This document shows, piece after piece, positions 8,195 to 14,840 of a stretch of DNA of 17,659 bases. The translations under genes were made by a program, and so were the position numbers. The notes beneath the pieces were generated by a model, which searched no databases, was not told where the DNA came from, and was given only the letters and a program-made list of their open reading frames with translations. Numbering within the stretch: the first letter of the stretch is position 1; each line of letters begins with the position of its first letter. Origin of the DNA: Alphaproteobacteria bacterium (lineage in GTDB: Bacteria > Pseudomonadota > Alphaproteobacteria > Rhizobiales > Xanthobacteraceae); assembly GCA_005884465.1 (NCBI GenBank), contig VAZH01000122.1, forward strand, positions 1-17,659, read 5' to 3'.

Positions 8195-8210
8195 CGCAGT
8201 TAAAACTGCG
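8195..8210 (-). terminator. Short palindrome, possible weak terminator
   Basis: CGCAGTT-AA-AACTGCG on the plus strand. On the minus strand it folds as a 6-bp stem with a TTTA loop and is followed by tcgttt. It sits just past the stop of the small membrane-protein remnant and could end its transcript. The loop is minimal and the T-run poor. Confidence 0.3.
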
Positions 8211-8224
8211 GAGGATTGATCCCG

Positions 8225-8444
8225 TTAGTCAGGTTGATCCGAAAGGATGAAAAGCCTGACCATCTGGTCCGGCTCGATCAGAATAGAAACAGCGACGCCG
8301 ACAAAAGTCAGGACCCCGGCGATATCGAACCCCATCGCGCGGGCCCGATTGCGCCGGCAAAGCAGCGCGACTCCAGCCGTCGCCGCGCCAAGCGTAAACA
8401 GCAGTGTCGCGATCGCAGGCGTCAGCTGGCAAGACGTAGCTCAT
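8225..8444 (-). pseudogene. Possible small two-helix membrane protein, start disrupted
   Basis: I do not recognise a named family. The minus-strand frame ending at 8225 encodes a coherent small membrane protein from about 8425: TPAIATLLFTLGAATAGVALL (first hydrophobic segment), a basic patch CRRNRARAM, then FDIAGVLTFVGVAVSILI (second segment) and EPDQMVRLFILSDQPD. It has no ATG, GTG or TTG start; the nearest ATG (8444, giving MSYVLP) is in the adjacent frame, so a single-base indel near codon 6 would join them. Alternatives are a CTG start at 8425 or no gene at all. The two-segment pattern and the clean C-terminus make chance somewhat less likely. Confidence 0.35.
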
Positions 8445-8655
8445 CCCGAGGTCGCCATCAGCGCTTCGAGCCGGATGCCGGCAAACAATTCCTTCGCCCG
8501 ATGCCTCGATCCCTGATTGTGCTTCCGAATAATCTGGCTGCGGTCTGCGAAGGCCATCGCTTTCCTCGTCGCACTCGCTGAAGTTCACGGCACCGCACGG
8601 ATATGCTACGGAAAGTCGTCCTGTTTATTAATTCATACTGGATAGTTTAGTAATC

Positions 8656-8985
8656 GTGAAACGGGGAAAACATCAAGAGGCTTTGGCTGAAAAGCCTCAG
8701 CGCAAGGTTGCGCCGGAAGCCCGGCAATTGCGGAAACAGGCGGGGGATTGGTTGAAGCAGCGCAGGGCGGATGCCGGCCTGTCGCAGATCGATCTCGCCG
8801 CGCGGCTCGGTCTCAAATACTACACCTTCATCTCGCAAGTTGAGAACGGGTTTAGCCGCGTTCCAACTGAAATCATGGCGGCATGGGCCGCCGAACTGGG
8901 TCTTGAACCGGCGGCATTCGCTAAGCATCTGTTGTTGTATTATGAGCCGGAATTACACCGGCTACTGTTCGGAGCGAAAAAATGA
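8656..8985 (+). CDS. XRE-family helix-turn-helix regulator
   Basis: A 109-residue protein beginning at GTG. The N-terminal ~25 residues are Lys/Arg/Gln-rich. Residues ~28-85 form an XRE/Cro-type helix-turn-helix: LRKQAGDWLKQRRADAGLSQ, then DLAARLGLKYYTFISQVENG (recognition helix) and FSRVPTEIMAAWAAELGLEP. It has no C-terminal sensory domain, only a short tail with LLLYYEPELHRLLFG. Its TGA overlaps the ATG of the following unknown gene (ATGA at 8982-8985), implying translational coupling and joint function. The DNA-binding assignment is firm; the regulated target is unknown, though self-regulation of this two-gene unit is plausible. Confidence 0.85.
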   Translation: MKRGKHQEALAEKPQRKVAPEARQLRKQAGDWLKQRRADAGLSQIDLAARLGLKYYTFISQVENGFSRVPTEIMAAWAAELGLEPAAFAKHLLLYYEPELHRLLFGAKK

Positions 8986-9428
8986 GTGTGGTTGCGTTCG
9001 AGCGCAAACCGAGCGCGGGCTTGTGGAGCGAAACGGAGCTCAACACCATGGTCGCGGCGCTGAACGTCGCCATTGCGTCGGGCGGCGGCCGCGGATGCGA
9101 AACCGGCATGACGGAAACCGGCGATGCGCAGTTTTACCTGCTGGGTCCGCTTCCGGATCAGGCTTGCGAGTTGTGCGTGTCGCGGATCGGCGGACGTTAC
9201 ATACTCGAGGACGGGTCAGGCCGGTTCTTGTTCGAGCATCAAAGCCTCGCCCTTGTCGCGCTCCACGCGAAGGCCGCAGTCCAATCCATGCGGGGGTGGC
9301 TTGTCGCGCGCGCCGTGCTGTTATGGTGTACGATTCGGCACTTAATTCACGACAAGGTCGAGCCTCTGCTCACCGAGGGCGAAGAACTGCTAGTCGAGTT
9401 GGCACCGCAGCTTGCAGCTTTCGCCTGA
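8982..9428 (+). CDS. Hypothetical protein coupled to the XRE regulator
   Basis: I do not recognise this 148-residue protein. It has no signal peptide. Residues 1-75 look globular and mixed alpha/beta, with a Gly-rich patch (ASGGGRGCETG) and a Cys pair in CELCVSRIGGRYILEDGSGRF. Residues ~85-115 form a hydrophobic helix (ALVALHAKAAVQSMRGWLVARAVLL, quoted only in part as the core), and the tail is acidic (EPLLTEGEELLVELAPQL). It starts inside the stop codon of the XRE gene, so the two are almost certainly made together. It could be a partner or effector of the regulator. A toxin role is possible from the layout but nothing in the sequence shows it. The oligoendopeptidase F gene starts 26 bp after its stop. 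Confidence 0.7.
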   Translation: MSVVAFERKPSAGLWSETELNTMVAALNVAIASGGGRGCETGMTETGDAQFYLLGPLPDQACELCVSRIGGRYILEDGSGRFLFEHQSLALVALHAKAAVQSMRGWLVARAVLLWCTIRHLIHDKVEPLLTEGEELLVELAPQLAAFA

Positions 9429-9454
9429 TCGCCACACCCATTTTGAAAGTGTTC

Positions 9455-11341
9455 ATGACGACGAGATTTGCGATTTCCCGAACCAACGAGACATCCCGCA
9501 AACCCGCATCGAGCAGGGGAGCCGCGACCGGCAAGGCGAATCGCAAATCGTCCGGCAAACCGCGATCAGCCAAATTACCGGAATGGAACCTGGCCGATCT
9601 CTATTCCGGTATCGATGCGCCGGAAATCACCCGCGACCTCACAAGGCTGGACGCGGAATGCGTCGCGTTTGAGACGGCCTGCAAGGGCAAGCTCGCGGAG
9701 CAGACGGCGCAGGAGGGCGGCGGCAAATGGCTCGCCGCGGCGATCAATCGCTACGAAGCGATCGAGGATCTCGCCGGGCGTTTGGGCTCCTATGCCGGCC
9801 TGGTTCATGCCGGCGACAGCGTCGATCCCGCGATCTCCAAATTCTACGGTGACGTTTCCGAGCGGCTGACCAATGCGTCCGTGCATCTGCTGTTCTTCGC
9901 GCTCGAGCTCAACCGCGTCGACGATGCGGCAATCGAACGCGCGATGCAGACGCCTGAACTCGGATACTATCGCCCCTGGATCGAAGATCTGCGCAAGGAC
10001 AAGCCGTATCAGCTGGAGGATCGCGTCGAGCAGCTGTTTCATGAAAAATCCCAGAGCGGCTATGCTGCCTGGAATCGGCTGTTCGATCAAACCATCTCGG
10101 GCCTGCGCTTCAAGGTCTCGGGGCGCGAGCTGGCGATCGAGCCGACGTTGAACCTGCTGCAGGATCGCGCTGGCGAAAAGCGCAAGGCGGCGGCGCAGGC
10201 GCTGGCGAAAACCTTCAAGGCCAACGAGCGCACCTTTGCGCTGATCACCAATACGCTCGCCAAGGACAAGGAGATTTCCGATCGTTGGCGCGGCTTCCAG
10301 GACGTTGCGGACTCGCGGCATCTCGCCAACCGCGTCGAGCGCGAGGTCGTCGATGCGCTGGTCGGTTCGGTTCGGGCAGCCTATCCGCGGCTGTCGCATC
10401 GCTATTACGCGTTAAAGGCGGGCTGGTTCAAAAAGAGCAAGCTCGCGCATTGGGATCGCAACGCGCCGCTGCCGTTTGCCGCCACCGGCCGGATCGCCTG
10501 GCCCGATGCACAGAACATGGTGCTGACGGCCTACCGCGGATTCTCGCCCGAAATGGCCGATATTGCCGAACGATTTTTCACCGATCGCTGGATCGATGCG
10601 CCGGTGCGGCCCGGCAAGGCGCCGGGCGCGTTCTCGCACCCGACCACGCCGTCGGCGCACCCTTACGTGCTGATGAATTATCAGGGCAAGCCGCGCGACG
10701 TGATGACGCTTGCCCACGAACTCGGCCATGGCGTGCATCAGGTGCTGGCGGCGAAGAACGGCGCGCTGATGGCGCCGACGCCGCTGACGCTGGCGGAAAC
10801 CGCCAGCGTGTTCGGCGAAATGCTGACCTTCAAGCGGCTGTTGGCGCAGACCTCCAGCGCCAGGCGCCGCCAGGCGCTGCTCGCCGGCAAGGTCGAGGAC
10901 ATGATCAACACGGTGGTGCGGCAGATCGCGTTTTATACCTTCGAACGCGCCATCCATACCGAACGGCGCAACGGCGAACTGACCGCGGAGCGCATCGGCG
11001 AAATCTGGCTCAGCGTGCAAGGCGAAAGCCTCGGTCCCGCGATCGACATCCGTCCGGGTTATGAGAATCTCTGGATGTATATCCCTCACTTCATCCATTC
11101 GCCATTCTACGTCTACGCCTACGCGTTCGGCGATTGCCTGGTGAACTCGCTCTATGCGGTTTACGAAAATGCCGCGAGCGGCTTTGCGGAGCGCTATCTG
11201 GCGATGCTGGCTGCCGGCGGCACCAAGCATTATTCCGAACTGCTCAAGCCGTTCGGTCTCGATGCCAGGGATCCCAAGTTCTGGGAAGGCGGGCTGTCGG
11301 TGATCGCGGGCATGATCGACGAGCTGGAAGGGATGGGCTGA
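9455..11341 (+). CDS. pepF: M3-family oligoendopeptidase F
   Basis: A cytosolic zinc metallopeptidase that degrades short peptides. The reading frame is open from far upstream, but I place the start at the ATG at 9455 (MTTRFAISRTNETS...), because that is 26 bp after the preceding stop and the upstream frame overlaps the unknown gene. The product is 628 residues, normal for PepF-type M3B enzymes. The first ~45 residues are a basic Ser/Lys/Arg-rich tail, then WNLADLYSGI opens the family region. The zinc motif HELGH is at 421-425 and the third ligand is Glu448 (LAETASVFGEML). The segment FSHPTTPSAHPYVLMNYQG just before it is also typical. No frameshift or missing ligand is seen. The ribosome binding site is weak (GAAAG), so expression may partly depend on read-through from the upstream pair. 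Confidence 0.93.
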   Translation: MTTRFAISRTNETSRKPASSRGAATGKANRKSSGKPRSAKLPEWNLADLYSGIDAPEITRDLTRLDAECVAFETACKGKLAEQTAQEGGGKWLAAAINRYEAIEDLAGRLGSYAGLVHAGDSVDPAISKFYGDVSERLTNASVHLLFFALELNRVDDAAIERAMQTPELGYYRPWIEDLRKDKPYQLEDRVEQLFHEKSQSGYAAWNRLFDQTISGLRFKVSGRELAIEPTLNLLQDRAGEKRKAAAQALAKTFKANERTFALITNTLAKDKEISDRWRGFQDVADSRHLANRVEREVVDALVGSVRAAYPRLSHRYYALKAGWFKKSKLAHWDRNAPLPFAATGRIAWPDAQNMVLTAYRGFSPEMADIAERFFTDRWIDAPVRPGKAPGAFSHPTTPSAHPYVLMNYQGKPRDVMTLAHELGHGVHQVLAAKNGALMAPTPLTLAETASVFGEMLTFKRLLAQTSSARRRQALLAGKVEDMINTVVRQIAFYTFERAIHTERRNGELTAERIGEIWLSVQGESLGPAIDIRPGYENLWMYIPHFIHSPFYVYAYAFGDCLVNSLYAVYENAASGFAERYLAMLAAGGTKHYSELLKPFGLDARDPKFWEGGLSVIAGMIDELEGMG

Positions 11342-11414
11342 CGAGGTCGCCCAGGGATACAAAAGGCAGCCGTCGCGTTCCATGATGACGGCGACAATAA
11401 AAGTGGAGTGGCGC

Positions 11415-12002
11415 ATGATCGAAACCCCGACGCGACGCGCTGTACTTGGAGCGGGAGTCTTCGCGGCTGGTTCACTGATCAGGATCGATAGCAGCGTCGC
11501 TCAGGCTTCGCTTCCCCCCACGCCCGCATGCCACGACGGCGACGAAGCAACATTGCGGCAGACCGAAGGGCCGTTCTTCAAGCCATCCTCGCCCGAGCGG
11601 GCCGAGTTGCTTGAAGCAGGTATGCCGGGGCAGCCAATCGAACTGGTTGGCTTCGTAATCTCCCGCACCTGTAAACCCCTCGCTGGAGCCTTACTGGATT
11701 TCTGGCAGGCCGACGATAAGGGCCGGTATGACAATTCCGGTTTCCGCCTGCGCGGCCATCAGTTCTCCGACGCGGAAGGGCGCTATCGATTGCGCAGCGT
11801 CGTGCCCGGCGTCTATGTTGGGCGCACGCGCCATATTCATGTGAAGGTGCAGCCGCGCGGCGGCCGGGTGCTGACCACCCAGCTCTATTTCCCCGGCGAG
11901 GCACAGAACCGCGCCGACGGACTCTTTCGCAGCGAGTTGCTGATGCGCACAGCCAAGAACGCGGGATGGCTCGCCGGGCGTTTCGACTTCGTGCTCGATT
12001 AG
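11415..12002 (+). CDS. Intradiol ring-cleavage dioxygenase-like protein with Tat-type leader
   Basis: A 195-residue protein of the protocatechuate 3,4-/catechol 1,2-dioxygenase superfamily, which opens catecholic rings using Fe(III). I prefer the ATG at 11415, which follows GGAG at 6-nt spacing, over the one at 11382. That start gives a leader TRRAVLGAGVFAAGSLI resembling a Tat signal, cleaved near VAQA, implying export. The four iron ligands are visible: Tyr105 (GRYDNSG), Tyr134 (PGVY), His140 and His142 (RHIHVKV). The spacing between Tyr134 and His140 is short compared with PcaH (13 residues), as in other small single-subunit members. No other aromatic-degradation genes adjoin, so the natural substrate is unknown; it may act on an extracytoplasmic aromatic compound. 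Superfamily confidence is high, substrate confidence low. Confidence 0.88.
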   Translation: MIETPTRRAVLGAGVFAAGSLIRIDSSVAQASLPPTPACHDGDEATLRQTEGPFFKPSSPERAELLEAGMPGQPIELVGFVISRTCKPLAGALLDFWQADDKGRYDNSGFRLRGHQFSDAEGRYRLRSVVPGVYVGRTRHIHVKVQPRGGRVLTTQLYFPGEAQNRADGLFRSELLMRTAKNAGWLAGRFDFVLD

Positions 12003-12112
12003 GCTCTTCAGGAAACCGCTCCAAGGCGACGCAATCCTTTAGCTGATCCCTCAATGCCGCAGTCAGGTTCCGAGCAGTCGGGTAAGCCGAGCAAAGGCGT
12101 GTAAAACATTTG

Positions 12113-12141
12113 TTGAACGGGGCCTATAGTCATGTTATACG
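12113..12141 (+). promoter_or_regulatory. Sigma-70-type promoter of the AbrB-Doc operon
   Basis: A -35 TTGAAC (12113-12118), a 17-nt spacer and a -10 TATACG (12136-12141) lie just before the antitoxin ATG at 12164. The -10 overlaps the palindromic operator, as expected for a self-repressed toxin-antitoxin unit. Confidence 0.55.
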
Positions 12142-12152
12142 GTTTGTATAAC
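12134..12152. promoter_or_regulatory. Perfect palindromic operator of the toxin-antitoxin operon
   Basis: GTTATAC-GGTTT-GTATAAC, two perfect 7-bp arms around a 5-bp centre, spanning the -10 box and ending right before the GGAG ribosome binding site (12153-12156). The position and AT-rich arms fit an operator bound by the AbrB-fold antitoxin dimer. Confidence 0.75.
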
Positions 12153-12163
12153 GGAGTTGTGCT

Positions 12164-12436
12164 ATGAACGAGCGATCGAAAATTGCGCCTGATGCCCGCG
12201 GCCAGGTAATCGGGACGGTCGAAATCAAAAAGATTGGTAATTCGTCAGGAATCATTCTCTCAAAGGATGTGCTGGCTCGGATGCACGTCAACGTTGGAGA
12301 CAAGCTTTACGCGACACTGACGCCCGATGGCGGATTTCGACTAACTCCTTACGATCCGGATTTCGAAAAGGCGATGGAAGTCGCGCGGCGTGGCATGAAG
12401 CGCTACCACAATGCCCTGGCTGAGCTCGCCAAATGA
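12164..12436 (+). CDS. AbrB/MazE-fold antitoxin
   Basis: A 90-residue protein. Residues ~15-60 are a swapped-hairpin AbrB/MazE-type DNA-binding domain (VEIKKIGNSSGIILSKDVLA, then VNVGDKLYATLTPDGGFRLTPYD). The C-terminal ~30 residues (DFEKAMEVARRGMKRYHNALAELAK region) form a charged helix, the likely toxin-binding tail. The ATG is 7 nt after GGAG. It overlaps the toxin start by 4 bp (ATGA at 12433-12436), which couples their translation. As in this class, it should neutralise the toxin and repress its own promoter through the palindrome at 12134-12152. The pairing with a Doc toxin is a variation on the classic Phd-Doc arrangement. Confidence 0.9.
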   Translation: MNERSKIAPDARGQVIGTVEIKKIGNSSGIILSKDVLARMHVNVGDKLYATLTPDGGFRLTPYDPDFEKAMEVARRGMKRYHNALAELAK

Positions 12437-12828
12437 CTGAGCCGTTTTGGCTCACTCGCCAAATGGTTGTTGCAATTCACGACGAGCAACTCACGATCCA
12501 TGGCGGCGCAAGCGGTTTGCGCGACGAAGGCATGCTCGAGTCCGCGCTCGACCGGCCGAAAAACAGATGGTCTTACGAGCAGGCTGAATTGGCCGAACTA
12601 GCCGCCGCCTATGCCTTCGGCATTGCGCGCAATCATCCCTTTGTCGACGGCAACAAGCGCACCTCGTTGCTTGCGCTGTACACCTTTCTCGGTGTGAACG
12701 GCGTCGATTTCATTGTGCCTGAGGCGGAGGCAGCAGCCATTATCCTCTCCCTCGCGGCCGGCGAGGTCAGCGAAGAAGGCTTGACGCGCTGGATCAGGGA
12801 CAATTGGCCGGCCGAACCGCGCAGGTAA
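12433..12828 (+). CDS. Doc-type (Fic-fold) toxin
   Basis: A 131-residue death-on-curing family protein. The catalytic Fic motif HPFVDGNKRT is at residues 68-77, a full match to Hx[F]x[D/A]GNKR; earlier conserved segments are LTRQMVVAIHDEQL and GLRDEGMLESALDRP. Members phosphorylate elongation factor EF-Tu and stop translation until neutralised by the antitoxin. Nothing is missing, so it looks active. It directly follows, and overlaps, the AbrB-fold antitoxin gene. Chromosomal setting among core genes suggests a resident module acquired at some point; no integrase or transfer gene is nearby. Confidence 0.93.
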   Translation: MTEPFWLTRQMVVAIHDEQLTIHGGASGLRDEGMLESALDRPKNRWSYEQAELAELAAAYAFGIARNHPFVDGNKRTSLLALYTFLGVNGVDFIVPEAEAAAIILSLAAGEVSEEGLTRWIRDNWPAEPRR

Positions 12829-12845
12829 AGGGCGCCGGGCGCACA

Positions 12846-12862
12846 AACGGCGCACCGCCGTT
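12846..12862 (+). terminator. Hairpin after the toxin gene
   Basis: AACGGCG-CAC-CGCCGTT, a perfect 7-bp stem with a 3-nt loop, 17 bp past the toxin stop. It is GC-rich and well placed for ending the operon, but no T-run follows (gccctccc), so any termination would be weak or need Rho. Confidence 0.4.
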
Positions 12863-12922
12863 GCCCTCCCACCAGGATTGCGGTAATTCCTCGCGAGACG
12901 CGAACGTTGACCGGGGAGACCG

Positions 12923-13075
12923 ATGGCAGAGCATAACGAAGTGGCGTACACGACCGCTGACGGCAATGATTATGAGGCTCATGAGCAGACCTATGAGGGC
13001 TTCATCAAGCTGGTGAAATACGGCACCGCCGCCGTCGTCGTCATCCTCGCCATGATGGCGATTTTCCTGACCTGA
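12923..13075 (+). CDS. aa3-type cytochrome c oxidase subunit IV (CoxIV_pro-type, 50 residues)
   Basis: A very small protein, too short for usual gene-calling cut-offs. MAEHNEVAYTTADGNDYEAH is a soluble acidic N-terminus with EQTYEGFIKLVKYGT leading into a single membrane helix (AAVVVILAMMAIFLT). This layout matches the alphaproteobacterial bacterial subunit IV family (PF07835), a single-helix accessory subunit of the aa3 terminal oxidase. A good GGGGAG ribosome binding site precedes the ATG. Its place just upstream of pntAA matches what I recall from related genomes. The transhydrogenase genes follow after 129 bp with no clear terminator, so co-transcription is possible. Confidence 0.85.
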   Translation: MAEHNEVAYTTADGNDYEAHEQTYEGFIKLVKYGTAAVVVILAMMAIFLT

Positions 13076-13204
13076 TGCCTCGCCGGTTGTGCCGCTATCG
13101 GCGGCGCGATTTGAAAAAATTGCGCGCTTTCCGGCAGCAAAACCGGTATCCATGCTTGCGAAACATTTGCTCGCGCGCGTGCACCTCGCGCCGCCGGAGG
13201 CCTT

Positions 13205-14335
13205 ATGAAGATTGCCGTTGCCAAGGAGATCGATCCGTCCGAGCCGCGCGTTGCGGCTTCGCCCGACACGGTGAAAAAATTCAAGGCGCTGGGCGTCGAG
13301 ATCGCCGTTGAGCCGGGCGCGGGCATCAAGTCGGGCCTGCCCGATTCGGAATTCACCGCCGCGGGTGCTGTAGTCGGCGCCGATGCGCTGAAAGACGCCG
13401 ACATTGTCATCAAGGTAAGGCGGCCGGAGCCTGGCGAACTTGTCAACTACAAGCGCGGCGCGCTGGTCATCGCCATCATGGACCCCTACGGCAACGAGGC
13501 TGCGCTGAAGGCGATGGCGGATGCCGGCGTATCGGCGTTCGCGATGGAATTGATGCCGCGCATCACCCGCGCCCAGGCGATGGACGTGCTGTCGAGCCAG
13601 GCCAATCTCGCCGGCTATCGCGCGGTGATCGAGGCGGCGGAGGCATTCGGCCGCGCCTTTCCGATGATGATGACCGCCGCGGGCACCGTTCCCGCGGCAA
13701 AGGTGTTCGTGATGGGCGTCGGGGTCGCCGGCCTGCAGGCGATCGCGACCGCGCGGCGGCTTGGCGCCGTCGTTACCGCGACCGACGTGCGCCCTGCCGT
13801 GAAGGAGCAGGTCGAAAGCCTGGGGGCCAAATTCCTCGCGGTCGAGGACGAAGAGTTCAAGCAGGCCGAAACCGCCGGCGGCTACGCCAAGGAAATGTCG
13901 AAAGAGTATCAGGCCAAGCAGGCAGCGCTGACCGCCGAGCACATCAAGAAGCAGGACATCATCATTACCACCGCGCTGATTCCGGGTCGGCCGGCGCCGC
14001 GCCTCGTCACCTCAGCGATGGTGAAGTCGATGAAGCCCGGCTCGGTGCTGGTCGATCTCGCGGTCGAGCGCGGCGGCAATGTCGAGGGCGTGAAGAGCGA
14101 CGAAACCGTCGAGGTAGATGGCGTGAAGATCGTCGGCGTTCCTAACCTTGCGGGCCGCGTGGCGGCTTCGGCGTCGAGCCTCTATGCGCGTAACCTGTTT
14201 TCCTTCATTGAGACGCTGGTCGACAAATCGACCAAGGCCTTGGCGGTGAATTGGGATGACGAACTGGTCAAGTCCACCGCGCTGACGAAGGATGGCGCCG
14301 TCATTCATCCGAACTTCCAGCCGAAGGGCGCATGA
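13205..14335 (+). CDS. pntAA: NAD(P) transhydrogenase subunit alpha, part 1
   Basis: A 376-residue soluble NAD(H)-binding subunit (domain I) of proton-translocating transhydrogenase, which moves hydride from NADH to NADP+ using the proton gradient and so supplies NADPH. The N-terminus MKIAVAKEIDPSEPRVAASP is typical of this alanine-dehydrogenase-related domain. A Rossmann glycine motif FVMGVGVAGLQAIATARRLGA lies at ~168-188 (20 of its residues quoted loosely), followed by TDVRPAVKEQVESLGA. Length fits the split PntAA form used by alphaproteobacteria. The ATG follows GGAGG. The next gene, pntAB, lies 144 bp downstream, with a palindromic repeat filling most of the gap. Confidence 0.95.
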   Translation: MKIAVAKEIDPSEPRVAASPDTVKKFKALGVEIAVEPGAGIKSGLPDSEFTAAGAVVGADALKDADIVIKVRRPEPGELVNYKRGALVIAIMDPYGNEAALKAMADAGVSAFAMELMPRITRAQAMDVLSSQANLAGYRAVIEAAEAFGRAFPMMMTAAGTVPAAKVFVMGVGVAGLQAIATARRLGAVVTATDVRPAVKEQVESLGAKFLAVEDEEFKQAETAGGYAKEMSKEYQAKQAALTAEHIKKQDIIITTALIPGRPAPRLVTSAMVKSMKPGSVLVDLAVERGGNVEGVKSDETVEVDGVKIVGVPNLAGRVAASASSLYARNLFSFIETLVDKSTKALAVNWDDELVKSTALTKDGAVIHPNFQPKGA

Positions 14336-14361
14336 ATGACGGCGCCCGAACAAAATCGTTT

Positions 14362-14460
14362 CGTCATTCCGGGGCGCCTCGAAGAGGCGAACCCGGAATC
14401 TCAGTTTGCAAACAACCTCTGGATTCCGGGTCCGACGCGGTGCGTCGTCCCGGAATGACG
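14362..14460. repeat. Cloverleaf-like palindromic repeat between pntAA and pntAB
   Basis: An outer 12-bp perfect stem (14362-14373 with 14449-14460, CGTCATTCCGGG / CCCGGAATGACG) encloses three inner hairpins. These are 14375-14380/14384-14389 (CGCCTC, gaa loop), 14391-14400/14422-14431 (ACCCGGAATC, 10 bp) and 14433-14438/14442-14447 (CGACGC, ggt loop). The arms also repeat one another (CATTCCGGG, GATTCCGGG). This is the style of dispersed palindromic repeats in Bradyrhizobium/Rhodopseudomonas genomes. It lies in an operon and could affect mRNA stability or pass as a partial terminator. Confidence 0.85.
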
Positions 14461-14479
14461 AGTTAACAGGAGAGCCGCC

Positions 14480-14797
14480 ATGGATCATCTCGCACAGGCC
14501 GTCGATCCCTTCGTGTTCCGGCTGTCGATTTTCGTGCTCGCCGTGTTCGTCGGCTATTTCGTGGTGTGGTCGGTGACGCCCGCGTTGCATACCCCGCTGA
14601 TGTCGGTGACCAACGCGATTTCCTCGGTGATCGTGGTGGGTGCGCTGCTCGCCGTCGGCGTCGCCATGGTCGGCAGCGGCGGGGCCTGGGCGCGCGGCTT
14701 CGGCTTTGTTGCGCTGACATTTGCGTGCGTCAATATCTTTGGTGGCTTCCTGGTCACCCAGCGCATGCTCTCGATGTACAAGAAGAAAATCAGGTGA
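14480..14797 (+). CDS. pntAB: NAD(P) transhydrogenase subunit alpha, part 2
   Basis: A 105-residue membrane subunit carrying the first part of the proton channel (domain II). Hydrophobic segments are visible at ~13-32 ([20 protein letters not shown], reading the core), ~40-65 ([20 protein letters not shown]) and ~72-95 ([19 protein letters not shown]), ending [10 protein letters not shown]. The [17 protein letters not shown] segment is a family signature. The ATG has a strong AGGAGAG ribosome binding site, 5 nt before the start, so translation does not depend on pntAA read-through despite the repeat in the gap. pntB follows after 43 bp. Confidence 0.94.
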   Translation: MDHLAQAVDPFVFRLSIFVLAVFVGYFVVWSVTPALHTPLMSVTNAISSVIVVGALLAVGVAMVGSGGAWARGFGFVALTFACVNIFGGFLVTQRMLSMYKKKIR

Positions 14798-14840
14798 GCG
14801 GCGTGCACCTCGTGGTGGCGAAGACAATGGGGGCCTCTAG

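Larger units (their letters stand above)
8104..8655. other. Gene-poor stretch between TerC and the XRE regulator
   Basis: About 550 bp with no intact gene. It contains the remnants of a small membrane-protein gene (8225-8444, minus strand), a short palindrome at 8195-8210, and an AT-rich tract (8623-8654) just before the XRE regulator that probably carries its promoter; I could not pick a convincing -35/-10 pair. Both flanking minus-strand reading frames are disrupted, so this stretch is either decaying or of lower sequence quality. Confidence 0.6.

Noticed and set aside
8771..9454. N-terminal extension of the oligoendopeptidase F frame
   Set aside because: The frame is open but overlaps the XRE and unknown genes, is Arg/Cys-rich and gives no family sequence before the ATG at 9455.
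10412..11416. A 334-codon open frame on the minus strand
   Set aside because: Antisense to the oligoendopeptidase F gene, which has a complete zinc site; the antisense product shows no family features.
12794..13942. A 382-codon open frame on the minus strand
   Set aside because: It lies antisense to pntAA and the CoxIV-like gene, has a His/Arg-rich composition and no recognisable domain; typical antisense openness in high-GC DNA.
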